Positions 5,434 to 13,139 are shown, numbered from the stretch's first letter. The stretch: 15,978 bases of DNA from Nitrososphaerota archaeon (GCA_022564385.1 JADFLN010000028.1:1-15978); one strand, 5' to 3'. Numbers and translations: made by a program. The notes: generated by a model not told the origin, from the sequence alone.

Positions 5434-7602
5434 TTATCCGTAGAATGCTTTATCTTCTGTCTTAGGTACAACATTAGATATACTTTCTCTTACAGTGTTG
5501 TACCATTGATCAACTTCTTTAGTAATAGATGGTTTAACTTGTTTCAAACCATTTGCAAAATCTTGACTTGAAATTTTTGACGAATTGCTCCTCATTGCTT
5601 GAATTGCTGCTTCCCTACAAAGTGCCGCTAAATCTGCACCCGTATAGTTTTGTGTAGCTATTGCAATCTCTTGTAATTTTACATCATTTACTAGTGGCAT
5701 GTTTTTTGTTAAAATCTTAATGATTTCTAATCGTCCTTTTTCATCTGGAGGCTTTACATATAGAACTAAATCCAGTCTTCCTGTTCTTAACAAGGAACTA
5801 TCTAAAACATCTGGTCTGTTTGTAATTCCAATTACTACAACTCGTGAAGAACTGCCTTCTTCAATCTCTGTTAATAATTGACTTAGAACATTTTCACTTG
5901 TTCCCTCTTCTCCTGTTTTATGACGTGCTAGTGAGTCAAGTTCATCAAAAATTACTACACATGGTGCTGCTGCTTTTGCTTTTCTGAATATTTCTCTAAT
6001 AGCTTTTTCAGATTCCCCAATCCATTTTGACAGGATTTCAGGACCTCTAACTAAAATCATATTTGCACCAGTTTCAGTAGCAAGTGCTCGTCCAAGTAAT
6101 GTTTTTCCACATCCTGGAGGTCCATAAATTAAAGCTCCTTTTGGTGGTTTGACTCCCATCTTTGTAAATTTATTTGGGTCTTTCATTGCTACAACAAGAT
6201 TATCTGTTAATGCTTTTTTGATTTCATCTAATCCTCCAACATCTCTCCACCACACTTTTGGTCTTTCAACATAAAATTCCCTCATTGCTGTGGGAACTAC
6301 CTCATGCATTGCATCGTAAAAGTCAATTAACTTGATCTGCATTGATTGTAATACTTTGGAAGAAATCTTTTCTGTCTCAAGATCTATTTCTGGCAGGTAT
6401 CTTCTGATTGATTTCATTGCTGCTTCTCTACAAAGTGATTTGATGTCTGCACCTGTGTATCCGTGTAGTTCTGATGCCAAATTTTTTAGATCTACATCGT
6501 CGCTTACCGGCATTCCTCTTGTGTGAATTAAAAGAATCTCTAACCTTCCATCTTCATTAGGTACAGATATCTCAAACTCTCTATCAAATCTACCTGGTCT
6601 TCTAAGTGCTGGATCAACACTTTCTGGTCTGTTTGTAGCACCAAGTACAATGACATTTCCTCTATCGGTAAGACCATCCATTAATGCTAACAATTGAGCA
6701 ACAACTCTTTTTTCAACATCCCCGTAAGCTTCTTCCCTTTTTGGTGCAACTGCATCAATTTCATCAATGAATATTATACTTGGCGAGTTGTCTTTTGCTT
6801 CTTTAAAAATTTCTCTAATTTTAGCTTCTGATTCACCATAATACTTGTTCATTATCTCTGGACCATTAATAAAAAACATGTTAGCTTCTGATTCACTTGC
6901 AAGAACTTTTGCAAGTAATGTTTTTCCACATCCTGGTGGCCCATAAAGTAAAATTCCACTATGTGGTTCAATTCCTAGTCTTGCAAACAACTCTGGATGT
7001 TTTAATGGAAGCTCTACAATCTCTCTCATTGCTTTAACTTCTTCTCGAAGTCCTCCAACTTCTTCATATGTTACTCGAAGTTTTCTATCAACTGCAGTTT
7101 CTTTCGAAATTTTAAGATTTGTAGTTTGTTCTATCTTAACTACTCCTTTTGGAGTAGCCTTTGTAATTTTAAAGTCCATAGAATTTCCTAATATCATTAC
7201 AGAAATTTCATCACCATGCATAATTGGCAATCCTTTCAATCTATTTTTAACAAAATCTGTAAATTCTTTGTCTACTGTAACCGTATCATTTACCGGTGTT
7301 AGGGAAATTGTTTTTGCAATCTTTGATGCTACTTTTCTAATTTTGACAATATCATTTAGTGATGCACCAACATTTTTTCTTGTTTGTCCATCAACTCGAA
7401 TGATGTCTTGAAATTTCTCATCTTCATCAACTGGCCAAACTACTGTACAACTAGATCTAGAACCCATCACTTCAATAATGTCGCCAGGAGTAACTTTGAG
7501 AAAATCCATGGCTTCAGGCCCAATTCTAGCACGTTTTTTTCCAACATCTCTTTGCTTTGCTTCACCAATTCGCATTTGCAAAGGCTCTTCTTTGCGTACC
7601 AA
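5434..7602 (-). CDS. cdc48: Cdc48/p97-type AAA+ ATPase
   Basis: Archaeal Cdc48 (VAT/p97), a hexameric unfoldase that extracts and unfolds proteins for degradation or remodelling. The 722 residues hold an N domain (about 8-185: double-psi barrel and four-stranded barrel) and two AAA modules. D1 has Walker A GPPGCGKT at 221-228 and Walker B IIFIDE at 276-281. D2 has Walker A at 494-501 and Walker B VVIFDE at 549-554. Arginine-finger stretches are RRPGRFD (334-340) and LRTGRLD (605-611). The protein ends in Phe-Tyr-Gly, an HbYX-type tail that in proteasome activators docks on the 20S core. Start is TTG 7600-7602, supported by AGGTGA four bases upstream; ATG at 7575 is the alternative. It lies between aEF-1beta and a winged-helix-like gene. 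Confidence 0.97.
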   Translation of the reverse strand: MVRKEEPLQMRIGEAKQRDVGKKRARIGPEAMDFLKVTPGDIIEVMGSRSSCTVVWPVDEDEKFQDIIRVDGQTRKNVGASLNDIVKIRKVASKIAKTISLTPVNDTVTVDKEFTDFVKNRLKGLPIMHGDEISVMILGNSMDFKITKATPKGVVKIEQTTNLKISKETAVDRKLRVTYEEVGGLREEVKAMREIVELPLKHPELFARLGIEPHSGILLYGPPGCGKTLLAKVLASESEANMFFINGPEIMNKYYGESEAKIREIFKEAKDNSPSIIFIDEIDAVAPKREEAYGDVEKRVVAQLLALMDGLTDRGNVIVLGATNRPESVDPALRRPGRFDREFEISVPNEDGRLEILLIHTRGMPVSDDVDLKNLASELHGYTGADIKSLCREAAMKSIRRYLPEIDLETEKISSKVLQSMQIKLIDFYDAMHEVVPTAMREFYVERPKVWWRDVGGLDEIKKALTDNLVVAMKDPNKFTKMGVKPPKGALIYGPPGCGKTLLGRALATETGANMILVRGPEILSKWIGESEKAIREIFRKAKAAAPCVVIFDELDSLARHKTGEEGTSENVLSQLLTEIEEGSSSRVVVIGITNRPDVLDSSLLRTGRLDLVLYVKPPDEKGRLEIIKILTKNMPLVNDVKLQEIAIATQNYTGADLAALCREAAIQAMRSNSSKISSQDFANGLKQVKPSITKEVDQWYNTVRESISNVVPKTEDKAFYG

Positions 7603-7606
7603 AAAA

Positions 7607-7612
7607 TCACCT
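7607..7612 (-). promoter_or_regulatory. Shine-Dalgarno site deciding the cdc48 TTG start
   Basis: On the minus strand AGGTGA overlaps the aEF-1beta stop codon and lies four bases before TTG 7602. It matches the usual archaeal anti-Shine-Dalgarno core (UCACCU), and supports the rare TTG over the ATG 27 bases further in. Other genes in the run lack such a clear site. Confidence 0.6.
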
Positions 7613-7892
7613 ATTTCATGTCAACTGACATTCTACTCATATTGAGGATTTCCAATTCACTAACACCCTCAGCTGATTTAACAGAATTTTCTAATGAATC
7701 CATTTGCCCTTCTTTGTCATCTAAGACGAATTCTACTTTAAGAAATTCTAATCCAAACGCTAATGGCTCTTTGACATGTCTTTTCATTATGATCCCATTT
7801 TTTAGTGATGACTTGATAGATTCTGCTAGTTTGTCTAGATCCACATCGATGTCTTTAGGAAGAATTTTTGCAATTAATAATAGCTGAGCCAT
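7611..7892 (-). CDS. ef1b: Translation elongation factor 1-beta (aEF-1beta)
   Basis: Guanine-nucleotide exchange factor for aEF-1alpha: it promotes GDP release so the factor can reload GTP and deliver aminoacyl-tRNA. The 93 residues match the compact archaeal form, which is only the catalytic C-terminal domain of the eukaryotic protein. Seen are the N-terminal strand [19 protein letters not shown], the central [19 protein letters not shown], and the [14 protein letters not shown] end. It starts with ATG at 7892, four bases after the stop of the zinc-ribbon gene. That neighbour is also found beside aEF-1beta in other archaea, which strengthens both calls. Confidence 0.95.
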   Translation of the reverse strand: MAQLLLIAKILPKDIDVDLDKLAESIKSSLKNGIIMKRHVKEPLAFGLEFLKVEFVLDDKEGQMDSLENSVKSAEGVSELEILNMSRMSVDMK

Positions 7893-7896
7893 TTTC

Positions 7897-8076
7897 TTAT
7901 GGTCCCTGAAAATTACATGAAGAACAAGTATAGTTTCTTACTGCTTCTCTGCAACTTTGACATCTCCAAATTAAATCAACTCCACAATCAGGACAATTGA
8001 ATTTTACACATTTATCATTAGGCATAATATATCTGTGACAACAACTACATGTTGGTAATGAAATCGTAGATGACAT
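7897..8076 (-). CDS. Small zinc-ribbon protein (HVO_2753-like, DUF1610 type)
   Basis: From ATG 8076 this is 59 residues with four C-x2-C pairs: C10/C13, C28/C31, C39/C42 and C51/C54, enough for two zinc sites. The pattern [37 protein letters not shown] matches the archaeal zinc-ribbon family (HVO_2753-like), thought to bind nucleic acid or act near translation. The open frame reaches an ATG at 8100, but a TATAAAT box at 8099-8105 overlaps that codon and sits 26 bases before ATG 8076. The shorter start is therefore better, and also removes an unconserved MMLTENRG leader. It heads the run leading to aEF-1beta and cdc48. Confidence 0.9.
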   Translation of the reverse strand: MSSTISLPTCSCCHRYIMPNDKCVKFNCPDCGVDLIWRCQSCREAVRNYTCSSCNFQGP

Positions 8077-8098
8077 ACCCCGATTTTCTGTCAACATC

Positions 8099-8105
8099 AT
8101 TTATA
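8099..8105 (-). promoter_or_regulatory. TATA box of the zinc ribbon/aEF-1beta/cdc48 run
   Basis: TATAAAT on the minus strand, preceded by GG, is centred 26 bases before ATG 8076. It overlaps the two upstream ATG codons at 8095-8100, which would therefore not be transcribed. It is the only clear promoter-like element I find for the four-gene run. Confidence 0.65.
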
Positions 8106-8129
8106 CCTTCCTTAGAATTTGAGCACATT

Positions 8130-9266
8130 TTAGCTCAGTAATTTTTTTAATTCCCCACCAATTAAAGTTTGCACAGTTTTGATTGAACCCTTCACTCCTA
8201 GTAATTTAATAATTGAACTAGTATGAAAATCAAAATCATCTGTCTCTGAAATTTCTTTTATGATCCCTGGTGTAATTGACTCAAATAGATTGTTGATTGT
8301 TTTATTGTCTACTCTCTCCAAAATTTTTCTTGCAAACAACTGTTTTGCAAATTCTTCACCAAATCTATCTGTCCATTTTTTTTGATATTGTTCAAGATCC
8401 AATCTGTTATTTGTTTTTAAAAACTTGACAATTGCATGTCCTGCATAAACTCCTCCCATCCCACTAGTAAAAATTCCTCCTGCAGTTGTTGGTTTTGCCT
8501 GCCCTGCGGCATCTCCAACAATAACCGTTTTTCCTTCCACAAACTTTGCAATAGGACCTTTTATCCAGATTGGGGCAAAAATTTTTCTAATTGTTGAATA
8601 ATTTCCTTTTTCTTCAAGAATTTTATCTAATGTTCCAGCAATGTTAATTCCTCTTCCAGCAACTCCTACTTTGCCTTTACCATCATTGGATGGAATAATC
8701 CATGCAAAGAATCCTGGATATTTTTCTTGATCAAAAAGCACTTCTACTTTTCCTTTCTTGATCCAATCTGCATAAATTTCGTATTGTGCTGATAATAAAA
8801 TTCCAGTTCTGTCTTTGTGTACAAGTGATGAAACTCCTCTTGCATCAACAAAAATTTTACAATCTATTTTCTCTTCATTTGTTCTAATGCCTGTGTCTGT
8901 AATTTCTTGAAAGCTTGTTTTGACCTTGATTACTGCTCCATTTTTCTGAGCTTGAAAAGCTATTTGTTTATCTAACTCCCTTCGATTAATTTCAACTACT
9001 TTTTGTTTCTTTGAATTAATTGTAAAGCTATTCCCATTCGGTGCTGTGATTTCAGCAGATTCTATCATATGAACAAAAGTTTTTCTAAATGGAATCACTC
9101 CTAGTTCTTCCAATCCTGCCATGCTAACTAATCCCCCACAATGCTCAGGTGTTCCTATCTCATAATCTTCTTCAATTACAAGTACTGAAAATCCACCTGA
9201 AGCAATTTCTCTTGCACACAATAATCCTGCAACACTTCCTCCAGCAACTACAACATCAAAGTTCAT
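8130..9266 (-). CDS. Geranylgeranyl-reductase-family flavoprotein
   Basis: A 378-residue FAD-dependent reductase of the archaeal geranylgeranyl reductase family, which saturates the isoprenoid chains of membrane ether lipids. An N-terminal dinucleotide fold reads VVVAGGSVAGLLCAREIA (5-22) and ends its second strand with IEED. C43 in EHCGGLVS is the conserved Cys region of the family. PGFFAWIIP at 184-192 corresponds to the substrate-cavity YxWxFP motif. VIVGDAAGQAKPTTAGGI (248-265) is the second FAD-binding motif. Start is ATG 9266, with a TTAAATAA box about 25 bases upstream. Archaea often carry several paralogues, so the exact substrate (glycerophospholipid, quinone tail or free diphosphate) is uncertain. 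Confidence 0.88.
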   Translation of the reverse strand: MNFDVVVAGGSVAGLLCAREIASGGFSVLVIEEDYEIGTPEHCGGLVSMAGLEELGVIPFRKTFVHMIESAEITAPNGNSFTINSKKQKVVEINRRELDKQIAFQAQKNGAVIKVKTSFQEITDTGIRTNEEKIDCKIFVDARGVSSLVHKDRTGILLSAQYEIYADWIKKGKVEVLFDQEKYPGFFAWIIPSNDGKGKVGVAGRGINIAGTLDKILEEKGNYSTIRKIFAPIWIKGPIAKFVEGKTVIVGDAAGQAKPTTAGGIFTSGMGGVYAGHAIVKFLKTNNRLDLEQYQKKWTDRFGEEFAKQLFARKILERVDNKTINNLFESITPGIIKEISETDDFDFHTSSIIKLLGVKGSIKTVQTLIGGELKKLLS

Positions 9267-9286
9267 AGATTTTCTTTCTTTGTCAA

Positions 9287-9294
9287 TTATTTAA
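9287..9294 (-). promoter_or_regulatory. TATA-like box for the geranylgeranyl reductase gene
   Basis: TTAAATAA on the minus strand is centred about 25 bases before ATG 9266. It lies in the 66-base divergent gap to pth2. I find no comparably placed box for pth2 itself. Confidence 0.45.
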
Positions 9295-9332
9295 CTCAAA
9301 AGTTTTTCATTAGGTCTGTATTTGATTAAAGT

Positions 9333-9686
9333 ATGGGAACTATCAAACAAGTAATTGTAGTTAGAACAGATCTCGAAATGGGAAAAGGGAAAATAGCAGC
9401 ACAAGTAGGCCATGCTTGCGTTCTTGGATCAGAGCATGTGAGAAAATCTCACCCTGAATGGTTCAATGAATGGTGGAATGGACAAGAAAAGATTGTCCTT
9501 AAAGTTTCTAGTATCAAAGATTTAGAAAAAATAAAAAGACACGCAATTGATTTGAATCTTCCATGGTCTGAAGTCACAGATGCCGGACATACTCAGATAT
9601 CTCCTGGAACAACAACATGTATCTCAATTGGTCCAGCTCCTGAAAATCTGATTGATAAAATTACTGGTGATCTAAAATTACTATAA
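9333..9686 (+). CDS. pth2: Peptidyl-tRNA hydrolase, Pth2 type
   Basis: Cleaves the ester bond of peptidyl-tRNA that drops off the ribosome, recycling tRNA. The 117 residues fit the archaeal/eukaryotic Pth2 fold, not bacterial Pth. Signatures are VVRTDLEMGKGKIAAQVGHA near the N-terminus, WNGQEKIVLK in the middle, and DAGHTQISPGTTTCISIGPAP with ID-K-TG-LKLL at the end. Start is ATG 9333, which gives the usual N-terminus just before the first strand; the next Met is inside the motif. It is divergent from the lipid reductase and followed by the propeller gene, which has its own promoter. This is the second peptidyl-tRNA-cleaving enzyme in the window beside the eRF1-like factor. Confidence 0.96.
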   Translation: MGTIKQVIVVRTDLEMGKGKIAAQVGHACVLGSEHVRKSHPEWFNEWWNGQEKIVLKVSSIKDLEKIKRHAIDLNLPWSEVTDAGHTQISPGTTTCISIGPAPENLIDKITGDLKLL

Positions 9687-9709
9687 CTTGTGTACTTGTT
9701 TGGAATCAG

Positions 9710-9717
9710 ATATAACC
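9710..9717 (+). promoter_or_regulatory. TATA box for the propeller/truD pair
   Basis: ATATAACC is centred about 26 bases before ATG 9739. The gap leaves no leader and no Shine-Dalgarno site, so a leaderless message covering both the propeller gene and truD is likely. Confidence 0.55.
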
Positions 9718-9738
9718 CGGCTCGTTATTTTTTGAGAT

Positions 9739-11340
9739 ATGAAGAAAAAAGGACTCATAGTGGTTTTCTTTTTTGGTGGAATCATGGTAACTTCAGGTTT
9801 TGGAATACAAAGTATGATGTCCCCTCCTCCTGAATATGATCCTGATTTCACAATTACTGGAACTCCAGCTGATAATTTTCCTGATGTACAACGTGCTCAG
9901 TTTTGCGGCTCTGGTAATGCAAAGTCTACTGACTTTGTTCAAGAATTCTCAATTCCAACACCATGCACAAATCCATTGGCAATTGTAACAGATTATGATG
10001 GAAATGTTTGGTTCGCTCAAACAAATACTGGTAAACTAGCAAAATTTGATCCATCCACTGAAAGATTTACCGAATATGATAATCCTTTGTGGCCACCAGG
10101 AGAACGTTCTATGATGTGGGGAATTGATTATGCACCTGATGATTCAGTGTGGTTTACAGATGAAAGATTTGATTCAATATGGAAATTCTCAACTATTGAT
10201 GAGAAATATGAGCGATTAGCATATCCATCTGATGGAAACTCTTTACCGCAACGACTCCAAATTGTTGGCTCTCAAATTATCATCAATGATTTTACTGGAA
10301 ATAAACTCACATTATTAGATCCAAATCAATCTAGTGACGATGTAAATTATCTTAGTATTCCCTCTCCCGTTGATAATTCTGTAACTGCAGATTTTGCATT
10401 AGATGCAAATGACAATATCTGGTTTACAAATTGGTTATTTCAACAAGGCGGGGTTTTAGTTAAATTTAATCAAAACGGTTATCTTAGTTCTGTTGCAAAT
10501 TCTGGTGAACAATTTCTTCCCTTACTTGATTTTATTGAAGTTTATCAATTACCACCAGAATTACTTACTCCAAACGGAGCTACTGTAACTGATGATGGAA
10601 CTATTTGGTTAGCAGATACTACATCATCTTTCTTCTTCAGTTTTGATCCTCTTACCGAACAATTCACTCAATACGTTACAGCTGAACCCCAACTTAGTAC
10701 ATATGGAAATCAAACAGGCATCATTAAATCCCCAATTTCAAGACCCTATTGGATTGAATCTGATGATCAAGGACGACTTGTTTTCAATGAACAAACTGCA
10801 AACAATATATCTATAATGGATCCAAAGTCTCAATCTCTAATCGAATATCATATTCCTTCAAAGAATCCTTACTGGGGTGATTGTGATCCTGGAACCGGTG
10901 TGATGTTACCTAATTGTGGTATATCTCAAATTTTTGATTTTACTATAGATGGTGAAAAAATTTGGTTCACAGAATGGGTTGAAAATAATATTGGAGTGGT
11001 TGACACTTCTGTTCCATTACCTTTTGAAATTCAACTAGAATCTGATTCTTTAACTCTTGCACCTGGAGACACTCAACATTTCAACTTTATTGTGTCTCCT
11101 AAATCTCAAAAAGACATGTTGAATGTTTCATTAATTCTATCTACAACTCATGGCTTTTTGGATGTAGATCTTGTTAATGATACTCCTAAAATATTTCAAT
11201 TAGACTCTGATGTTCCTCTACCGATTCATATGACTATCTCAGCTTCCAATGATGCTATACCTGGTACATACAAAATTCTGCTTGGAGTTCAATCTCCTGA
11301 TATTGCAATTAGCAAATTTGTCACAGTGACAATAGTGTGA
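9739..11340 (+). CDS. Secreted or membrane-anchored Vgb-like beta-propeller protein with C-terminal Ig-like domain
   Basis: The 533-residue protein starts with KKK and a hydrophobic stretch (about 5-22), a signal peptide or anchor. Repeats of the streptogramin-lyase (Vgb) propeller type follow: NVWFAQTNTGKLAKFDPSTE (89-108), SVWFTDERFDSIWKF (136-150), NIWFTNW (226-232), TIWLADTTSSFFFSFDP (288-304), RLVFNEQTANNISIMDP (346-362) and KIWFTEWVENNIGVVD (407-422). Each is a WF-T/A strand, so six or so blades are present. Residues 428-533 look like an Ig/CARDB-type beta domain. The Pro-His-Gly segments usual before blades in active Vgb enzymes are replaced (TPNGA at 277-281, NPLAI at 78-82), so lyase activity is unlikely. 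Cys pairs 56/76 and 382/393 could form disulfides. Its stop overlaps the truD start. Confidence 0.85.
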   Translation: MKKKGLIVVFFFGGIMVTSGFGIQSMMSPPPEYDPDFTITGTPADNFPDVQRAQFCGSGNAKSTDFVQEFSIPTPCTNPLAIVTDYDGNVWFAQTNTGKLAKFDPSTERFTEYDNPLWPPGERSMMWGIDYAPDDSVWFTDERFDSIWKFSTIDEKYERLAYPSDGNSLPQRLQIVGSQIIINDFTGNKLTLLDPNQSSDDVNYLSIPSPVDNSVTADFALDANDNIWFTNWLFQQGGVLVKFNQNGYLSSVANSGEQFLPLLDFIEVYQLPPELLTPNGATVTDDGTIWLADTTSSFFFSFDPLTEQFTQYVTAEPQLSTYGNQTGIIKSPISRPYWIESDDQGRLVFNEQTANNISIMDPKSQSLIEYHIPSKNPYWGDCDPGTGVMLPNCGISQIFDFTIDGEKIWFTEWVENNIGVVDTSVPLPFEIQLESDSLTLAPGDTQHFNFIVSPKSQKDMLNVSLILSTTHGFLDVDLVNDTPKIFQLDSDVPLPIHMTISASNDAIPGTYKILLGVQSPDIAISKFVTVTIV

Positions 11341-12533
11341 TACCAAATTTAGATTCTCAAGTCGGTATTACCATTTATAGTACAGAATTTAATGGAATTG
11401 GGGGAAAAATCAGAGTTGAACCTGAAGATTTTCAGGTAACTGAATTAATTTCTCAACGAGCAGAAAACTGCATTAATGATCAAGAAGGTTATGCTGTATA
11501 CAAACTAAAAAAGAAAAAGATTGATACCAATCATGCTTTATCTGATATTTTTAGACAAAAAGGAATTCGCTTAAAGTCTCTTGGATTAAAAGATGCATCT
11601 GCAATAACCGAGCAATTTGTTTGCTCTACAAATAAAGGAAAAACAATTGAATTTTTTTCAACTGATAAGTACACTCTTAAAAAAATAGGGTTTGTAAAAA
11701 AACCATTATCAAAAAAAGACATGATATCAAATCATTTTAAAATAAAAATCTATGATTGTGCTAATGGATTGTCATCTTTTATTGAATATGGAAAAATTTT
11801 AAATTTTTATGGTTATCAGAGATTTGGTTCAAAAAGGCCTGTAACTCATCTTATTGGAAAGGCAATTTTGCAGAGAGATTTTAAAAAAGCTGTTGATTTG
11901 ATTTTATCTTTTACATCTCCTTATGACTCGAAGGAAAATACTGAGATACGTGAAAAACTTTCTGATAAGGCAAATTATAAAAAATATCTTGATCAGGTTC
12001 CATATCAAATGGATATTGAAAAAATTGTTCTAAAAGAAATGATTGATCATGGTGATGCTCTTCGTGCAATCCGCTCTATCCAGATATCATTACGAAGATT
12101 TTACATTCAAGCCTACCAATCTTTTCTCTTTAATCAGTCTCTAAGCTCAGCTTTTTCTGACGGCGAAAATCTTTTTGATGCAGAACTAAATGATGTTTGT
12201 TTTGACTTTCATGGCATAATTGGAAAATATGTGAAAGGATTAGATCAACGACTGGCACTACCGTTTGTAGGATACTCATATTACAAAAAAACACGATTCA
12301 ATTATCAAATCTCAAAAATTTTGGAACAAGAAGAAATTACCCCAAAAGACTTTTTCATAAAAGAGATGCAGGAAGTGAGTAGTGAGGGAGGTTTTAGGCA
12401 AGCTGTAGTACATTGTTTTGACTATTCATCAAGTGATACAACAACAGAATTTTCATTATCTCGAGGTTCTTTTGCAACAATCTTGTTAAGAGAAATAATG
12501 AAACCCAAAGATCCAATAATTGCGGGTTTTTGA
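11337..12533 (+). CDS. truD: tRNA pseudouridine(13) synthase TruD
   Basis: Converts U13 of tRNA to pseudouridine; archaeal members may also act on position 35. The 398 residues hold the family motifs: FNGIGGKIRVEPEDFQVTE at the N-terminus, SLGLKDASAITEQF with the likely catalytic Asp86, FYGYQRFGSKRPVTHLIG (about 161-178), and the late EGGFRQAV with LSRGSFATILLRE-MK. Start is GTG 11337, overlapping the TGA of the propeller gene in a GTGA arrangement, which suggests translational coupling. A partial GTGA Shine-Dalgarno lies a few bases upstream. A run of five T at the stop codon (12527-12531) and another TTTT at 12540 could help end transcription. Confidence 0.95.
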   Translation: MIPNLDSQVGITIYSTEFNGIGGKIRVEPEDFQVTELISQRAENCINDQEGYAVYKLKKKKIDTNHALSDIFRQKGIRLKSLGLKDASAITEQFVCSTNKGKTIEFFSTDKYTLKKIGFVKKPLSKKDMISNHFKIKIYDCANGLSSFIEYGKILNFYGYQRFGSKRPVTHLIGKAILQRDFKKAVDLILSFTSPYDSKENTEIREKLSDKANYKKYLDQVPYQMDIEKIVLKEMIDHGDALRAIRSIQISLRRFYIQAYQSFLFNQSLSSAFSDGENLFDAELNDVCFDFHGIIGKYVKGLDQRLALPFVGYSYYKKTRFNYQISKILEQEEITPKDFFIKEMQEVSSEGGFRQAVVHCFDYSSSDTTTEFSLSRGSFATILLREIMKPKDPIIAGF

Positions 12534-12566
12534 GATCTGTTTTACTACCATAATTTCTTAGATGTC

Positions 12567-12572
12567 TTTAAG
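12567..12572 (+). promoter_or_regulatory. TATA-like box for the RAM-domain gene
   Basis: TTTAAG is centred about 25 bases before ATG 12594. It supports that ATG over the GTG at 12576, which would fall almost on the box. Confidence 0.45.
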
Positions 12573-12593
12573 TTAGTGTGTTTTTTAGAAAAT

Positions 12594-12833
12594 ATGATTA
12601 AGTTGGATAAAGCTTACATGCTAATTAGTTGTGAAATTGGAGAAGAACAATCAGTTTATTCACAACTAAAAGAGATTTCTGAAATCAAAGATTGTATGAT
12701 AACCTATGGCAGTTATGATGTTGTTGCTGAATTTGTCACAGACACTCCTGCACAAATGAACGAAATAATTATGTCTAAAATTAGAAAACTTCAAAAAATA
12801 AAGAGTACAATTACCCTTCGTGTGGTTAACTAA
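12594..12833 (+). CDS. Stand-alone Lrp/AsnC ligand-binding (RAM) domain protein
   Basis: From ATG 12594 it has 79 residues and consists only of the alpha/beta RAM fold of Lrp/AsnC regulators, without a helix-turn-helix. The pattern is LDKAYMLISCEIGEEQ, a helix, KDCMITYGSYDVVAEFV with the conserved G-x-YD turn, then a helix and STITLRVVN. RAM domains bind amino acids and form dimers or octamers. A solo domain may regulate by pairing with full Lrp proteins or sense amino acids on its own. The open frame extends to GTG 12576, but a TTTAAG box favours the ATG. It converges on the 68-residue gene; their stop codons overlap in CTAA. Confidence 0.85.
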   Translation: MIKLDKAYMLISCEIGEEQSVYSQLKEISEIKDCMITYGSYDVVAEFVTDTPAQMNEIIMSKIRKLQKIKSTITLRVVN

Positions 12834-13036
12834 TCTCTTTTGATTTTGTTAATACCTATTCCTATCACAACTATGATGATTCCTATTATTGTAATTTGAA
12901 TACCATACGTAATCCAATCTGGATTGGAATACATGAACGATGATTCTGGTCCTATAATTGACTGTCCTTGAAGATGAAAGACTAGACCCAAAATCAAGAT
13001 AACGACACCAATCATGACTAATTTCAACCCCTTCAT
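12830..13036 (-). CDS. Small two-helix membrane protein, unknown function
   Basis: A 68-residue protein with two hydrophobic helices: KLVMIGVVILILGLVFHLQG (about 5-24) and GIQITIIGIIIVVIGIGI (about 45-62). They are joined by a polar loop containing SIIGPESSFMYSNPDW and followed by a Lys/Arg-rich end, so both termini are probably cytoplasmic. The polar loop has the look of a conserved segment, and I think similar proteins occur in other archaea, but no function is known to me. Start is ATG 13036, with a weak CTTTTTAG element about 26 bases upstream. Its last codon overlaps the stop of the RAM-domain gene. Confidence 0.75.
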   Translation of the reverse strand: MKGLKLVMIGVVILILGLVFHLQGQSIIGPESSFMYSNPDWITYGIQITIIGIIIVVIGIGINKIKRD

Positions 13037-13111
13037 GAATAATCTATCAATCTTCTGCTAAAAAGGGTAAACAGAATTGATAATTTGACCAAATGATTTT
13101 TCGATTTGACC

Positions 13112-13117
13112 TTTAAT
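13112..13117 (+). promoter_or_regulatory. TATA-like box for the six-helix membrane protein gene
   Basis: TTTAAT is centred 25 bases before ATG 13140 and overlaps the more upstream ATG at 13116. This argues against the longest reading of the gene. Confidence 0.4.
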
Positions 13118-13139
13118 GATTTTCTTAAGAATTCATGAA

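Noticed and set aside
11319..11331. Perfect inverted repeat TGTCAC-A-GTGACA just before truD
   Set aside because: It is explained by the codons for Val-Thr-Val-Thr at the end of the propeller gene; a one-base loop cannot form a hairpin, and no second copy was seen as expected for an operator.
9739..11340. Streptogramin (virginiamycin B) lyase antibiotic-resistance gene
   Set aside because: Only the propeller repeat is shared; the His-containing segments are missing and the protein is exported with an extra domain.
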